Source of the DNA: Phytobacter massiliensis JC163
GTDB taxonomy: Bacteria > Pseudomonadota > Gammaproteobacteria > Enterobacterales > Enterobacteriaceae
DNA length: 34,121 nt
Direction: 5' to 3'
Assembly: GCF_000321045.1 (NCBI RefSeq)
Contig: NZ_HE578945.1
Location: 10,943 to 45,063 of the forward strand
Under the pieces are notes generated by a model, which worked only from the letters and a program-made list of their open reading frames with translations, did no database searches and was not told where the DNA came from. A program made the position numbers and the translations under genes. How positions within the stretch are numbered: position 1 is the stretch's first letter; every line of letters starts with the position of its first letter. Below, one piece after another: positions 9,867 through 20,362 of this stretch.

Positions 9867-9893
9867 CAGGTGCGGAGTCATTCTCCGCACCTG
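9867..9893 (+). terminator. Hairpin after lepB, possible weak terminator
   Basis: A perfect 11-bp stem (CAGGTGCGGAG / CTCCGCACCTG) with loop TCATT begins 8 bp after the lepB stop. It is followed by AATTATTT rather than a clean U run, so it may terminate only partly or may protect the lepAB mRNA 3' end. Confidence 0.55.
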
Positions 9894-9922
9894 AATTATT
9901 TAAGCTATAAATCCATTCAGAC

Positions 9923-11691
<1,769 letters not shown>

Positions 11692-11703
11692 GTTTCATAC
11701 GCT

Positions 11704-12411
11704 ATGGAAGGGTGGCAGCGCGCGTTTGTCCTGCACAGTCGCCCCTGGAGCGAAACCAGCCTGATGCTGGACGTCTTCACGGAAGAGTCGGGCCGCGTGC
11801 GTCTTGTAGCAAAAGGCGCGCGGGCTAAACGTTCTAACCTGAAAGGCGCGCTGCAGCCTTTTACCCCCTTACTGGTGCGCTTTGGCGGGCGCGGCGAAGT
11901 TAAAACGCTGCGCAGCGCTGAGGCGGTTTCACTGGCGCTGCCCCTCTCCGGCATCACGCTTTACAGCGGTCTCTACGTTAATGAGCTTATCTCCAGGGTG
12001 CTGGAACACGAGACCCGCTTTTCAGAACTTTTCTTTGATTACCTGCACTGCATTCAGGCCCTTGCTGGCGCTACAGGCTCGCCAGAGCCAACGCTCCGGC
12101 GCTTCGAGCTGGCGCTGCTGGGTCATTTAGGTTACGGCGTCGATTTCTTGCACTGTGCGGGCAGTGGTGACGAGGTTGAAGACGGTATGACCTATCGCTA
12201 CCGCGAAGAGAAAGGGTTTATCGCAAGCGTGGTGATTGATAACAACACCTTTACCGGCCGGCAGCTGCGCGCCCTCTATGAGCGCGATTTTCCCGATGCC
12301 GACACCCTGCGGGCGGCAAAACGCTTTACCCGGATGGCGTTAAAGCCGTATCTTGGCGGCAAACCGTTAAAGAGCCGCGAGCTCTTCCGCCAGTTTGTGC
12401 CAAAGCGGTGA
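11704..12411 (+). CDS. recO: DNA repair protein RecO (slightly short C-terminus)
   Basis: Recombination mediator of the RecFOR pathway that helps load RecA onto SSB-coated gaps and anneals strands. The 235-aa protein has the N-terminal OB fold ([20 protein letters not shown]...) followed by a helical domain. It ends ...FRQFVPKR, about 7 residues before the end of E. coli RecO (242 aa). The stop lies 26 bp before a G/C-rich repeat element, which may explain the altered tail. Cotranscription with rnc-era is likely from the close spacing. Confidence 0.96.
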   Translation: MEGWQRAFVLHSRPWSETSLMLDVFTEESGRVRLVAKGARAKRSNLKGALQPFTPLLVRFGGRGEVKTLRSAEAVSLALPLSGITLYSGLYVNELISRVLEHETRFSELFFDYLHCIQALAGATGSPEPTLRRFELALLGHLGYGVDFLHCAGSGDEVEDGMTYRYREEKGFIASVVIDNNTFTGRQLRALYERDFPDADTLRAAKRFTRMALKPYLGGKPLKSRELFRQFVPKR

Positions 12412-12437
12412 CAATACAGGCTGAACGGCAGGCTTTT

Positions 12438-12477
12438 CCCCCCTCGCCCTTTTGGGGGAGAGGGTCGGGGTGAGGGG
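12438..12477. repeat. G/C-rich interspersed repeat between recO and pdxJ
   Basis: A 40-bp segment combines a C-rich arm (CCCCCTCGCCC), TTTT and a G-rich arm (GGGGGAGAGGGTCGGGGTGAGGGG). The arms are partly self-complementary (CCCTC with GAGGG). From memory, near-identical elements are scattered between genes in many enterobacterial genomes. There is only one copy in this window, so repeat status cannot be shown here. Confidence 0.55.
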
Positions 12478-12514
12478 AACATAAATTCTCACGACAAAAA
12501 AACAGAGGATTGTC

Positions 12515-13246
12515 ATGGCTGAATTACTCTTAGGCGTTAACATCGACCATATCGCCACGCTGCGCAATGCGCGCGGCACCGCCTACCCTGACCCGGTTCA
12601 GGCGGCGTTCATCGCCGAGCAGGCGGGAGCGGATGGCATCACCGTGCATCTGCGTGAAGATCGTCGCCATATCACCGACCGCGACGTGCGCCTGCTGCGC
12701 CAGACGCTTGACACGCGTATGAATCTGGAGATGGCGGTTACCGAAGAGATGCTGAAAATCGCCGTTGAGACCCGGCCTCATTTCTGCTGCCTGGTGCCGG
12801 AAAAACGCCAGGAGGTGACCACCGAAGGCGGGCTGGACGTGGCCGGTCAGCGTGACAAAATGCGCGACGCCTGTTCGCGCCTCGCGGAGGCGGGCATTCT
12901 GGTGTCGCTCTTTATTGATGCCGACGCCGATCAAATTAAAGCCGCCGCGGAAGTTGGCGCCCCCTATATTGAAATTCACACCGGCTGCTATGCGGATGCT
13001 AAAAATGAGGCCGAACAGGCGAAAGAGCTGGCGCGCATCGCTAAAGCGGCAACCTATGCGGCAAGCCTGGGGCTGAAAGTGAACGCCGGTCATGGCCTGA
13101 CCTACCATAACGTGCAGGCTATCGCCCGGCTGCCGGAGATGCATGAGCTTAATATCGGTCACGCCATTATTGGCCGCGCGGTAATGAGCGGCCTGAAAGA
13201 GGCGGTGGCGGAGATGAAACGTCTGATGGTGGAAGCGCGTCGGTAA
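12515..13246 (+). CDS. pdxJ: Pyridoxine 5'-phosphate synthase
   Basis: Condenses 1-deoxy-D-xylulose 5-phosphate with 3-amino-2-oxopropyl phosphate to form pyridoxine 5'-phosphate, the ring-closing step of DXP-dependent vitamin B6 synthesis. The 243-aa TIM-barrel protein matches E. coli in length, begins [20 protein letters not shown], and keeps the phosphate-binding ends [11 protein letters not shown] and [10 protein letters not shown]. An AGAGGA ribosome-binding site precedes ATG 12515. Its stop overlaps the acpS start by one base (TAATG). Confidence 0.98.
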   Translation: MAELLLGVNIDHIATLRNARGTAYPDPVQAAFIAEQAGADGITVHLREDRRHITDRDVRLLRQTLDTRMNLEMAVTEEMLKIAVETRPHFCCLVPEKRQEVTTEGGLDVAGQRDKMRDACSRLAEAGILVSLFIDADADQIKAAAEVGAPYIEIHTGCYADAKNEAEQAKELARIAKAATYAASLGLKVNAGHGLTYHNVQAIARLPEMHELNIGHAIIGRAVMSGLKEAVAEMKRLMVEARR

Positions 13247-13626
13247 TGGCTATCCTGGGGCTCGGCACGGATATCGTAGAAATCGAGCGCATTGAAGCGG
13301 TGATCGCCCGTAGCGGCGATCGGCTGGCGAAACGCGTGCTCAGTGAAAACGAATGGGCTCTCTATCAGGCGCATCAGCAGCCGGTACGTTTTCTGGCCAA
13401 GCGTTTTGCGGTTAAAGAGGCCGCAGCTAAGGCGTTTGGCACCGGTATACGTAACGGGCTGGCTTTCAACCAGTTTGAGGTTTATAACGATGAACTGGGT
13501 AAGCCGCGTCTGCGCTTCTGGAGTGAGGCGCAGCGGCTGGCGGAGCGTATGGGCGTGCGTGCGACCCACGTCACCCTGGCGGATGAGCGCCACTACGCCT
13601 GCGCGACGGTGATTATCGAAAGCTAA
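13246..13626 (+). CDS. acpS: Holo-[acyl-carrier-protein] synthase
   Basis: Transfers 4'-phosphopantetheine from CoA to apo-ACP for fatty-acid synthesis. It is 126 aa, as in E. coli. Metal and CoA-binding motifs are [11 protein letters not shown] (Asp9) and [15 protein letters not shown] (Glu58). The 1-bp overlap with pdxJ couples them translationally, the usual enterobacterial arrangement. The stop overlaps the 3' end of yfhL on the other strand by 4 bp. Confidence 0.97.
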   Translation: MAILGLGTDIVEIERIEAVIARSGDRLAKRVLSENEWALYQAHQQPVRFLAKRFAVKEAAAKAFGTGIRNGLAFNQFEVYNDELGKPRLRFWSEAQRLAERMGVRATHVTLADERHYACATVIIES

Positions 13627-13883
13627 ATTTTATCCGCGTGGTGCAGCTGTACGAACTTATCCCACAGCTGCTCCTCGCTCTCCATCCGGGCGGGATCTTT
13701 TAAGATAGTGTTTGGAATCGGGCACACTTTCTGGCAGGTAGGCGTCTCGTAGTGGCCGATGCATTCGGTGCAGCGGTCGCTGTTAATCTCATAAATGCTG
13801 TCGCCCATAGAGATAGCCTCATTCGGACACTCCGGCTCGCACATATCGCAGTTGATGCATTTTTTAGTGATTAACAGCGCCAT
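13623..13883 (-). CDS. yfhL: YfhL family 4Fe-4S dicluster ferredoxin
   Basis: Small (86 aa) bacterial ferredoxin carrying two [4Fe-4S] clusters, an Alvin-type low-potential electron carrier. The cluster ligands are visible as Cys9, 12, 15, 19 ([11 protein letters not shown]) and Cys38, 41, 50, 54, with the characteristic inserted loop between Cys41 and Cys50 ([10 protein letters not shown]). Start is ATG at 13881-13883. It converges on acpS. The redox partner is not apparent from the neighbours. Confidence 0.95.
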   Translation of the reverse strand: MALLITKKCINCDMCEPECPNEAISMGDSIYEINSDRCTECIGHYETPTCQKVCPIPNTILKDPARMESEEQLWDKFVQLHHADKI

Positions 13884-13955
13884 CAGGAAATTCTCAATAA
13901 CCTCACTTAAACAGGCCGGGCATTATACGCGCATTTTCTCCGCGAAACATAATTT

Positions 13956-14849
13956 TTACGCAGTGGGCTGCGCGTCATGGCTGTAAAAATGTTTAATCTG
14001 CGACAGCAGGCAGAGCATCGGCTCATCCAGCAAAAGCTCATTGTTATGCACCAGCATCACCGAATGAAAAAAGGCGGGAACCGATAACGACATCAGGCGC
14101 ACGTTTTTAGGCGCGGATGAACGGCAGACGGAGCGGGTAATAAGAGCAATGCCTATTTGCGCCTGCGCATATTCCAGGCAGGAATAGTGGTTGTCCAGCT
14201 CGCAAATAATATTCGGTATAACTTTCCTTTTATTTAACTCACTGTTAATAACATTCCTTAACAATAATGTCTCATTAAGCACAATAAGCGGCTGATCGTT
14301 TAACTGCTCAAGGGAAAGGCGCGTTTCCTGCGCCAGAGGGTGGCTCACAGGCACGGCGGCGATAATTTCATCTTCGAAAAGCACGGTCGCACTCAACTGG
14401 GCCGGGATAACGGTCTGGTAGACAATGCCTATCTCCAGCGTGTTGGCGACGATATGCTTCACCGTTTGCTCGGTGGATAGCTCTTTTACGTTCAGGGATA
14501 TTTCAGGGTGAAGGCGGGTAAACTGCCCGAATACCGGCAGCGCCAGATGGCTGCCGGACACCCCCAGCAGGATCCTGTCGCGCTGCTGATGGAGATAGGG
14601 CAGCAGATCATTTTCCGCATTTTTGAGCGCCAGCATTATTTTTTCCGCATGCTGTTGCAGAATAGCCCCCGCTTTTGTTAATTCTATGTTTCTTCCTTTT
14701 CGGCGAAAGAGAATAGTTTTCAGTGATGTTTCCAGCTGTTTTATTTGTTGGCTTAATGTTGGCTGAGTAATAAAAAGCCGGTTGGCTGCGCGACCATAGT
14801 GCCGTTCATCGCACAGCACAAGAAATGACTGGAGCTGTTTAATATTCAT
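13956..14849 (-). CDS. LysR-family transcriptional regulator
   Basis: Typical LysR-type regulator of 297 aa from ATG 14847-14849 (MNIKQLQSFLVLCDERHYGR). The N-terminal winged helix-turn-helix includes AANRLFITQPTLSQQIKQLE. The C-terminal half is a periplasmic-binding-protein-like effector domain (ILLGVSGSHLALPVFGQF ...). Alternative in-frame starts at 14864 and 14915 exist; neither has a clearly better ribosome-binding site, and the family normally starts within a few residues of the HTH. It is divergent from the MFS carrier gene, which it probably regulates together with the dehydrogenase. Base composition looks more A/T-rich than the neighbours, suggesting acquisition. The effector is unknown. 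Confidence 0.9.
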   Translation of the reverse strand: MNIKQLQSFLVLCDERHYGRAANRLFITQPTLSQQIKQLETSLKTILFRRKGRNIELTKAGAILQQHAEKIMLALKNAENDLLPYLHQQRDRILLGVSGSHLALPVFGQFTRLHPEISLNVKELSTEQTVKHIVANTLEIGIVYQTVIPAQLSATVLFEDEIIAAVPVSHPLAQETRLSLEQLNDQPLIVLNETLLLRNVINSELNKRKVIPNIICELDNHYSCLEYAQAQIGIALITRSVCRSSAPKNVRLMSLSVPAFFHSVMLVHNNELLLDEPMLCLLSQIKHFYSHDAQPTA

Positions 14850-14963
14850 TATAAGTATCGCCATAGATAAAATTTTCCTATAGGCATTATAAAAAATACC
14901 AAATTGTCTGCCCATATGCCTTTTTTTAAACTGTGATCAGTATTTTTTAAAAAGGTGAAACAA
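14850..14963. promoter_or_regulatory. Divergent LysR/MFS promoter region
   Basis: This A/T-rich gap of 114 bp lies between the divergent LysR-type regulator and its probable target. It contains the short palindrome CCTATAGG inside a T-N11-A type context, and ACTGTGATCAGT near the carrier gene. Regulator binding here is the usual LysR arrangement, but no operator can be assigned firmly. Confidence 0.45.
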
Positions 14964-16169
14964 ATGGCAACGTCAATAAATCGATGGGGGATGCTTGCGG
15001 CGCACGTCTGTATAAATTTTGTATTAGGCGGCGTCTATGCATTTAGCTTTTTCAAAACCCCGATGATGGAACAGTACCATTGGGACCCGGCCACGCTGGC
15101 GCTGGCCTTCTCAATTAATATGGGCATTATCCCGATTCCCATGATATGGGGCGGTAAACTGATCGATAACGGTAAAGGGAAGCAGGCGATTGTTATCGGC
15201 GGCATCCTTTTTTCCGCCGGTTTTATTTTGTCAGGCTTTGTTACCACCCTGCCGGGATTATTTATCACCTACGGGCTGGTAGCAGGCCTGGGCTCAGGGC
15301 TGGCGTTTACCGGTAACCTGAATAATATCCTCAAATTCTTCCCCGACCGTCGCGGTCTTGCCAGCGGCATTGTGCTGGCGGGCGTTGGCTGCGGCACGCT
15401 GATTTGCACCCGTCTTGCCGAATATTTCATGGGGCTAACCCAGGATATTAGCCAGGCGCTGCTGTACCTTGGCGTGGTCTATCTGGTGGTTATTTTTATT
15501 GTGCAGTTTTTTATCCGCAGCGCGCCTGCGAAAGACAGCGGCGGCATTGCCGCCTCGCCGATGGATAAAGATTACCGCATGATGCTGAAAGACACGCGCT
15601 TCTGGCTGCTGTTCGCCATTCTTGGGCTGGGTGTCTTCTCCGGGATGGTCATCAGCTCCACCTCCGCGCAAATCGGTATGGCGCAGTATGGCCTTGCTTC
15701 CGGAGCGCTGGTGGTCAGCCTGGTCTCTATTTTCAACTCCGTCGGGCGTCTGTTCTGGGGAGGTGTGACGGACAAACTGGGCGGCTATAACACGCTGGTG
15801 GTCGTTTACCTCTTTACCTGCCTTTGCTTTGCGTTGCTGCTGGCCTTCAACGGCAACACGGCCGTCTTCTACTGCTGCGCCCTTGGCGTCGGGTTCGCCT
15901 ACGCCGGGATTCTGGTGATTTTCCCCGGCCTGACCAGCCAGAATTTTGGTATGCGCAACCAGGGGCTTAACTACGGCTTTATGTACTTTGGCTTCGCCGT
16001 CGGCGCCGTTATCGCCCCTTATGTGACCTCTGCGATGGATAAGTACACCGGCAGCTACAACCCGGTATTCATCTTAACCATTGTCCTGTTACTGGTCGGT
16101 GTCGTCCTGACAATGGTGACGAAATCTTACGCAACGAAAATTGTGCAAAAAATTAATCAGCCTGTTTAA
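14964..16169 (+). CDS. OFA-type MFS transporter (organic acid carrier)
   Basis: Twelve-helix major facilitator carrier of 401 aa, related to the oxalate/formate antiporter (OFA) subfamily that includes E. coli YhjX. ATG 14964 follows AAGGTG at good spacing; the GTG at 14955 is part of that ribosome-binding region. MFS loop motifs are visible as GGKLIDNGKGKQ between helices 2 and 3 and GGVTDKLGG between helices 8 and 9. The Gly-rich helix GLVAGLGSGLAFTGN is typical of OFA members. Eleven bp separate it from the dehydrogenase gene. The substrate is probably a small carboxylate related to the dehydrogenase reaction, which is inference. Confidence 0.88.
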   Translation: MATSINRWGMLAAHVCINFVLGGVYAFSFFKTPMMEQYHWDPATLALAFSINMGIIPIPMIWGGKLIDNGKGKQAIVIGGILFSAGFILSGFVTTLPGLFITYGLVAGLGSGLAFTGNLNNILKFFPDRRGLASGIVLAGVGCGTLICTRLAEYFMGLTQDISQALLYLGVVYLVVIFIVQFFIRSAPAKDSGGIAASPMDKDYRMMLKDTRFWLLFAILGLGVFSGMVISSTSAQIGMAQYGLASGALVVSLVSIFNSVGRLFWGGVTDKLGGYNTLVVVYLFTCLCFALLLAFNGNTAVFYCCALGVGFAYAGILVIFPGLTSQNFGMRNQGLNYGFMYFGFAVGAVIAPYVTSAMDKYTGSYNPVFILTIVLLLVGVVLTMVTKSYATKIVQKINQPV

Positions 16170-16180
16170 AGGAGTCTGTA

Positions 16181-17098
16181 ATGAAAATAGCTATTGCCGG
16201 TGCAGGCGCTATGGGATGTCGTTTTGGCTATATGTTGATGGACGCAGGCGCGGATGTAACGCTTATTGACGGCTGGCAGGCGCATATTGACGCCATTCGC
16301 CAGCAAGGGTTGTACGTTGAAACGGAAACCACGCAAAAACATTATCCGATTCCGGCGATGCTGGCGGATGAGGCAGAAGGCCACTTCGATGTGATCATCC
16401 TCTTCACTAAAGCCATGCAGATGGAGAGCATGCTGAAAAAAATCCAGCCTGTGCTTGGTTCGGCAAAAGTGGTGATGACCCTGTCCAACGGCCTTGGCAA
16501 TATCGATACGCTGGCGAATTACGTGCCGCGTGACGTGATTTACGCCGGGGTGACGTTATGGTCATGCGAGCTGGAAGGGCCGGGCCATATACGCGCCACG
16601 GGTTCGGGGAACATTGAACTGCAACCCATCGCCAGCAGCGATACGGCAATGGAAGAGCAGGTGGTGGCGCTGTTTAACCGGGCAGGTCTGAATACAGAAA
16701 TCAGCGAGAACGTGCTGTTATCTATCTGGAAAAAAGCCGCCTTTAACAGCGTAATGAACACCTACTGCGCCCTGCTGGACTGCAACGTGGGCGAATTTGG
16801 CAAGCTGACGATGGCGCTGGACCTGGCCACCTCAGTGATAAAAGAGTTCGTGCAGGTAGCCGTCAGCCAGGGCATTCCCCTTACCGAAGAGATGGTGCTG
16901 AATACCGTTAAGAAGGTCTTCGATCCTCGCGAAAGCGGCCATCACTACCCCTCAATGCATCAGGATCTGCAAAAGGGGCGGCTGACTGAAATCGACTATC
17001 TGAACGGCGCGATTGCCCGTATCGGCGAGCAGGAGAACATCCCCGTGCCGGTAAACCGCCTGCTGACGCAGCTTATCCACGCGAAAGAACAGCGCTAG
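16181..17098 (+). CDS. 2-dehydropantoate 2-reductase family dehydrogenase (PanE-like)
   Basis: NADP-dependent ketopantoate-reductase family enzyme, 305 aa. The N-terminal Rossmann motif is GAGAMG (residues 7-12). Family catalytic positions are conserved: Lys185 in IWKKAAFNS and Glu270 in TEIDYLNG, matching the Lys and Glu of E. coli PanE motifs RKLAVN and TEIDYING. Overall it diverges clearly from E. coli PanE, and its position beside an MFS organic-acid carrier and LysR regulator is not that of panE. It may therefore reduce another 2-oxo acid rather than make pantoate. A GGAG ribosome-binding site precedes ATG 16181. Confidence 0.85.
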   Translation: MKIAIAGAGAMGCRFGYMLMDAGADVTLIDGWQAHIDAIRQQGLYVETETTQKHYPIPAMLADEAEGHFDVIILFTKAMQMESMLKKIQPVLGSAKVVMTLSNGLGNIDTLANYVPRDVIYAGVTLWSCELEGPGHIRATGSGNIELQPIASSDTAMEEQVVALFNRAGLNTEISENVLLSIWKKAAFNSVMNTYCALLDCNVGEFGKLTMALDLATSVIKEFVQVAVSQGIPLTEEMVLNTVKKVFDPRESGHHYPSMHQDLQKGRLTEIDYLNGAIARIGEQENIPVPVNRLLTQLIHAKEQR

Positions 17099-17106
17099 CC
17101 CCACCA

Positions 17107-17126
17107 GCCCCCTGCATGCAGGGGGC
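17107..17126. terminator. Palindrome between convergent genes, likely terminator
   Basis: GCCCCCTGCATGCAGGGGGC is a perfect 20-bp palindrome in the 29-bp gap between the convergent PanE-like gene and yfhH. On the plus strand a T tract follows after about 9 bp (CAGTTTTTT). It probably acts as the terminator for the carrier/dehydrogenase unit. Confidence 0.65.
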
Positions 17127-17127
17127 T

Positions 17128-17976
17128 CTAAATCAGTTTTTTCACCAGTTCTTCACTGTGGCGGATCCGCTCCGGCGCATGTTCAATATCCTGCTGTACC
17201 AGCGCCATAAAAAGCAGGTCGGTCAGCATCATCTGCGCGCTGGTGGAGGAGATTGCCGCACTTCGCGTCGCCTGTTCCTCGGCGATAGTGTAGAGGCAGT
17301 GGCTGGCGCGCTGTTGCAGGGCGTTGGGCGTAAAGCCGGTGATCGCCAGGATCTTCGCCCCCACCCGCAGCGTCTCGTCGGCGGCCATATTGATCTCGCG
17401 CCGCGTCCCGGAGTAGGAGACAGGCAGTAATAAATCCTGCGGCCCCATCGCCTGTACCGTCGCCAGCAGAGCATGCATATCCTGCTCGGCCACCGCGTTA
17501 AGGCCGATTTTCATCAGCTTCCAGCTAAAATTACGCGCCACCAGCCCGGACGCGCCAATGCCGGTGAGGACGATACGCCGCGCGCCCTGCAGCATTTCCA
17601 CCGCCTGACGCAATTTTTCTTCGCTGTTGACGTCCAGCGAAGCGCGCATGGCGCTGAGATTCTCGTGGATCAATTTTTCGCCCACCACCCGCAGCGGATC
17701 GTCGCCGCGAATCTGGTTGTGGACGGTCACCGCCAGCGGTTCCGGGTTGCTTGCCAGCGCCTCGCTTATCGCCAGTTTCAGCGCCGGGAACCCTTTAAAG
17801 CCAAGCTTCTGGGCAAATTTCACCACGCTCGACTGGCTGACACCCGCTTCGGCGGCCAGCTGTTGCGAGCTGAGATGGCGGGCGCGATCCGGCTCGGCCA
17901 GTAAAAAATCCGCCAGCCGTTTATCGCTGCGGGCAAAGGCGGCATAACGCTGACGGATACGAATCAGGCAGTTCAT
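17128..17976 (-). CDS. yfhH: RpiR/MurR-family regulator YfhH
   Basis: Sugar-phosphate-responsive regulator of 282 aa closely matching E. coli YfhH. The N-terminal HTH (HLSSQQLAAEAGVSQSSVVK, residues about 34-53) is followed by a SIS sugar-isomerase domain with GIGASG near residue 138. In E. coli YfhH sits beside yfhL and pgpC without a sugar operon. Here it is divergent from murQ and a PTS gene, so it very probably controls them, with N-acetylmuramate 6-phosphate as a plausible effector. Start ATG is at 17974-17976. Confidence 0.93.
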   Translation of the reverse strand: MNCLIRIRQRYAAFARSDKRLADFLLAEPDRARHLSSQQLAAEAGVSQSSVVKFAQKLGFKGFPALKLAISEALASNPEPLAVTVHNQIRGDDPLRVVGEKLIHENLSAMRASLDVNSEEKLRQAVEMLQGARRIVLTGIGASGLVARNFSWKLMKIGLNAVAEQDMHALLATVQAMGPQDLLLPVSYSGTRREINMAADETLRVGAKILAITGFTPNALQQRASHCLYTIAEEQATRSAAISSTSAQMMLTDLLFMALVQQDIEHAPERIRHSEELVKKLI

Positions 17977-18035
17977 AACGTCTCCGAAGATAAATTGTGA
18001 TCGTTACAGGAAATACGCGTTTGTCGCAGGCGGAT

Positions 18036-18080
18036 GAATTTTATATTCCATGTTATCGTTCTATTATGAATTAAAAATTC
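18036..18080. promoter_or_regulatory. Paired GAAT-N5-ATTC dyads, likely YfhH operators
   Basis: Two inverted repeats of the same form, GAATTTTATATTC (18036-18048) and GAATTAAAAATTC (18068-18080), lie 32 bp apart start to start, about three helical turns, between divergent yfhH and murQ. The second ends 14 bp before the murQ ATG. Paired operators at helical spacing are expected for a dimeric or tetrameric RpiR-type repressor. A CRP-like half site TGTGA occurs at 17996-18000. Assignment to YfhH is inferred from position. Confidence 0.6.
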
Positions 18081-18094
18081 TTAAGGAACAAAAA

Positions 18095-18988
18095 ATGAAT
18101 CTTGGCGCACTGGTTTCTGAAACGCGTAATCCCCAAACCATGGATCTCGACGCGCTGTCCACCCTCGACCTTGTCACCCGTTTCAACGAGCAGGACGCGC
18201 TGGTGGCGCAGGCGGTTAAAGCCACGCTGCCGCAGGTCGCCCGTGCGGTAGACGCCGCCGCGACGGCGTTAAAAGCGGGCGGCAGGATAATTTATATGGG
18301 CGCGGGCACCAGCGGACGACTGGGCGTACTTGACGCTTCCGAGTGCCCGCCGACCTTCGGCGTGCCGCACGGGCTGGTGGTGGGGCTGATTGCGGGCGGT
18401 CCGGGCGCGCTGTTAAAAGCGGTAGAAGGGGCGGAAGACAATGCCCAGCTTGGTGAAGACGACCTCGTCGCGCTGTCGTTGACGCCGCACGATCTGGTGG
18501 TGGGGCTCGCCGCATCGGGGCGCACGCCCTATGTTATCGGCGGGCTGAAATATGCCCGGCGTACCGGTTGTACTACGGTTGCCATCTCCTGTAATCCCGA
18601 CTCGCCCATTGCTCATGAAGCGGAGATCGCCATCTCGCCGGTGGTCGGCCCTGAGGCGCTGACCGGCTCCACGCGGCTTAAGTCGGGCACGGCGCAAAAA
18701 CTGGTGCTCAATATGATCTCCACCGGCGCGATGGTGAAGTTCGGTAAGGTCTATCAGAACCTGATGGTCGACATGAAAGCCAGCAATATCAAACTGGTGG
18801 ATCGCGCCTGCCGCATGGTGATAGAGGCAACCGGCGCTTCCCGCGACGAGGCGGAAGCGGTGCTGCGCCAGACCGATTTTGAGGTAAAACCCGCCATTTT
18901 AATGATTCTCACCGGGCTGGACGCGCAGGCGGCCAGAGCCAGACTCAGCGCTCACCATGGTTTTTTACGGGCGGCTTTAAACAACTAA
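18095..18988 (+). CDS. murQ: N-acetylmuramic acid 6-phosphate etherase
   Basis: Cleaves the lactyl ether of MurNAc-6-phosphate to give GlcNAc-6-phosphate and D-lactate in cell-wall recycling. ATG 18095 follows AAGGA and gives 297 aa (298 in E. coli); the upstream in-frame ATG at 18050 lies in the operator region. The SIS domain motif [15 protein letters not shown] contains Glu83, the conserved catalytic glutamate of the family. In E. coli K-12 murQ is located elsewhere with murP and murR. Here it heads a unit with an EIIBC gene 9 bp downstream. Confidence 0.97.
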   Translation: MNLGALVSETRNPQTMDLDALSTLDLVTRFNEQDALVAQAVKATLPQVARAVDAAATALKAGGRIIYMGAGTSGRLGVLDASECPPTFGVPHGLVVGLIAGGPGALLKAVEGAEDNAQLGEDDLVALSLTPHDLVVGLAASGRTPYVIGGLKYARRTGCTTVAISCNPDSPIAHEAEIAISPVVGPEALTGSTRLKSGTAQKLVLNMISTGAMVKFGKVYQNLMVDMKASNIKLVDRACRMVIEATGASRDEAEAVLRQTDFEVKPAILMILTGLDAQAARARLSAHHGFLRAALNN

Positions 18989-18997
18989 GAGGCGTTT

Positions 18998-20359
18998 ATG
19001 GAAAAAACAGCAGCGCTTGCCGATGCCATTCTCAGCGGCGTGGGCGGCCAGGGTAATATCCTGCGGCTCGAAAACTGCATGACCCGCGTGCGCGTCGAGG
19101 TGAACGATGAGGCGAAGCTCGACCTGCCGCGCTTAAAGCAGCTTTCCGGCATTAGCGGCTATGTTAAGCAGGGGCAGCAGCATCAGTTTATTGTCGGGCC
19201 GGGCAAGGCGGCGCAGGTGGTGGACGCGATGCGCGCGCAGATGAGCGGTGCAGCACCAGCAGCGTTCGATGAGGTCGAGCGAAATAAAGCGCAGGCGAAA
19301 GCGCGCTACAAAGCGCCGATGAGCGATGCGCTGCGCAAGCTGGCGAATGTGTTTATCCCGCTTATTCCGGCGTTTATCGCCTCCGGCCTTATCACCGGCA
19401 TCATCAACATTCTCAAGCGTCCGGATATTGTCGGCGATTTTGCCACCCATTATCCGAACCTGCTGGGGCTGCTGGCTATCTTCGGCAGCGCCGTCTTCGC
19501 CATTATGAATATTCTGGTCGGGGTGAATACGGCGAAGGTCTTTGGCGGATCGCAGGCGCTGGGGGGCGTGATGGCCGGTATCCTTTCCAGCCCGCAGTTG
19601 GCGCAAATTACCCTCTTTGGCGAGGCGCTACAGCCGGGGCGCGGCGGGGTTATCGCCGTCCTGCTGGTGGTGGCGCTGATGTGCTGGATTGAGAAGAAAT
19701 TCCGCGCCGTTCTGCCAGGCTCTATCGAGCTTATCCTCAACCCGTTATTAACCACTCTGATTGCCGGTACGGTGGCGATTCTGGCGCTGCAGCCGCTGGG
19801 CGGCGTGATTTCCGAGGCCATCGCCCACGGCGCGTCATGGGCTATCGATCGCGGCGGCATCCTGGTGGGGGCGGTGCTGGCGGGCGCATTCCTGCCGCTG
19901 GTGCTGACGGGGCTGCATCAGGGGCTGGTGCCCATTCATGTTGAACTGGTGCAGGCGCACGGCTACAACGCCCTGTTCCCTATTCTGGCGATGGCCGGGG
20001 TAGGGCAGGTCGGGGCGGCCATCGCGGTGCTGCTGAAAACGCGCAATGCCCGGCTTAAAAAGGTGATTAAAGGGGCGCTGCCGGTAGGGCTGCTGGGCAT
20101 TGGCGAACCGCTGATCTTCGGGGTTACCCTGCCGCTGGGCAGGCCGTTTCTTGGCGCCTGTCTGGGCGGCGCGGTCGGCGGCGCGCTTATCAGCTACTGG
20201 AAAGTGGCGACGGTGATTACCTTTGGCATTTCAGGGCTGCCGCTGGCTTTAACCATCGTAACCGGAAAAGTGATGCTCTATCTGTTAGGCTATTTAGTAG
20301 CGGTTATTGCCGGGTTTGCGTTTACCTGGCTATTGGGCTTTAACGATCCAGAGGAGTAA
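18998..20359 (+). CDS. PTS EIIBC transporter, MurP-like
   Basis: Sugar-specific PTS permease of 453 aa with EIIB fused before EIIC. EIIB (residues 1 to about 80) has the phospho-accepting Cys27 in ENCMTRVRVEV. EIIC has about ten membrane segments and the substrate-site motif GEPLIFGVTLP starting at residue 369. No EIIA domain is present, so a crr-encoded EIIA-Glc would be needed, as for E. coli MurP. It is related to but clearly divergent from E. coli MurP (474 aa). The murQ partner makes N-acetylmuramate the best substrate guess. The spacing on both sides (9 and 3 bp) indicates one operon. Confidence 0.9.
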   Translation: MEKTAALADAILSGVGGQGNILRLENCMTRVRVEVNDEAKLDLPRLKQLSGISGYVKQGQQHQFIVGPGKAAQVVDAMRAQMSGAAPAAFDEVERNKAQAKARYKAPMSDALRKLANVFIPLIPAFIASGLITGIINILKRPDIVGDFATHYPNLLGLLAIFGSAVFAIMNILVGVNTAKVFGGSQALGGVMAGILSSPQLAQITLFGEALQPGRGGVIAVLLVVALMCWIEKKFRAVLPGSIELILNPLLTTLIAGTVAILALQPLGGVISEAIAHGASWAIDRGGILVGAVLAGAFLPLVLTGLHQGLVPIHVELVQAHGYNALFPILAMAGVGQVGAAIAVLLKTRNARLKKVIKGALPVGLLGIGEPLIFGVTLPLGRPFLGACLGGAVGGALISYWKVATVITFGISGLPLALTIVTGKVMLYLLGYLVAVIAGFAFTWLLGFNDPEE

Positions 20360-20362
20360 CAT

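Noticed and set aside
16181-17098. Calling this gene panE
   Set aside because: Family and catalytic residues agree, but similarity to E. coli PanE is low and the neighbourhood is different, so the symbol is withheld.
18998-20359. Calling this gene murP
   Set aside because: EIIBC architecture and the murQ context fit, but sequence diverges from E. coli MurP, so only MurP-like is claimed.
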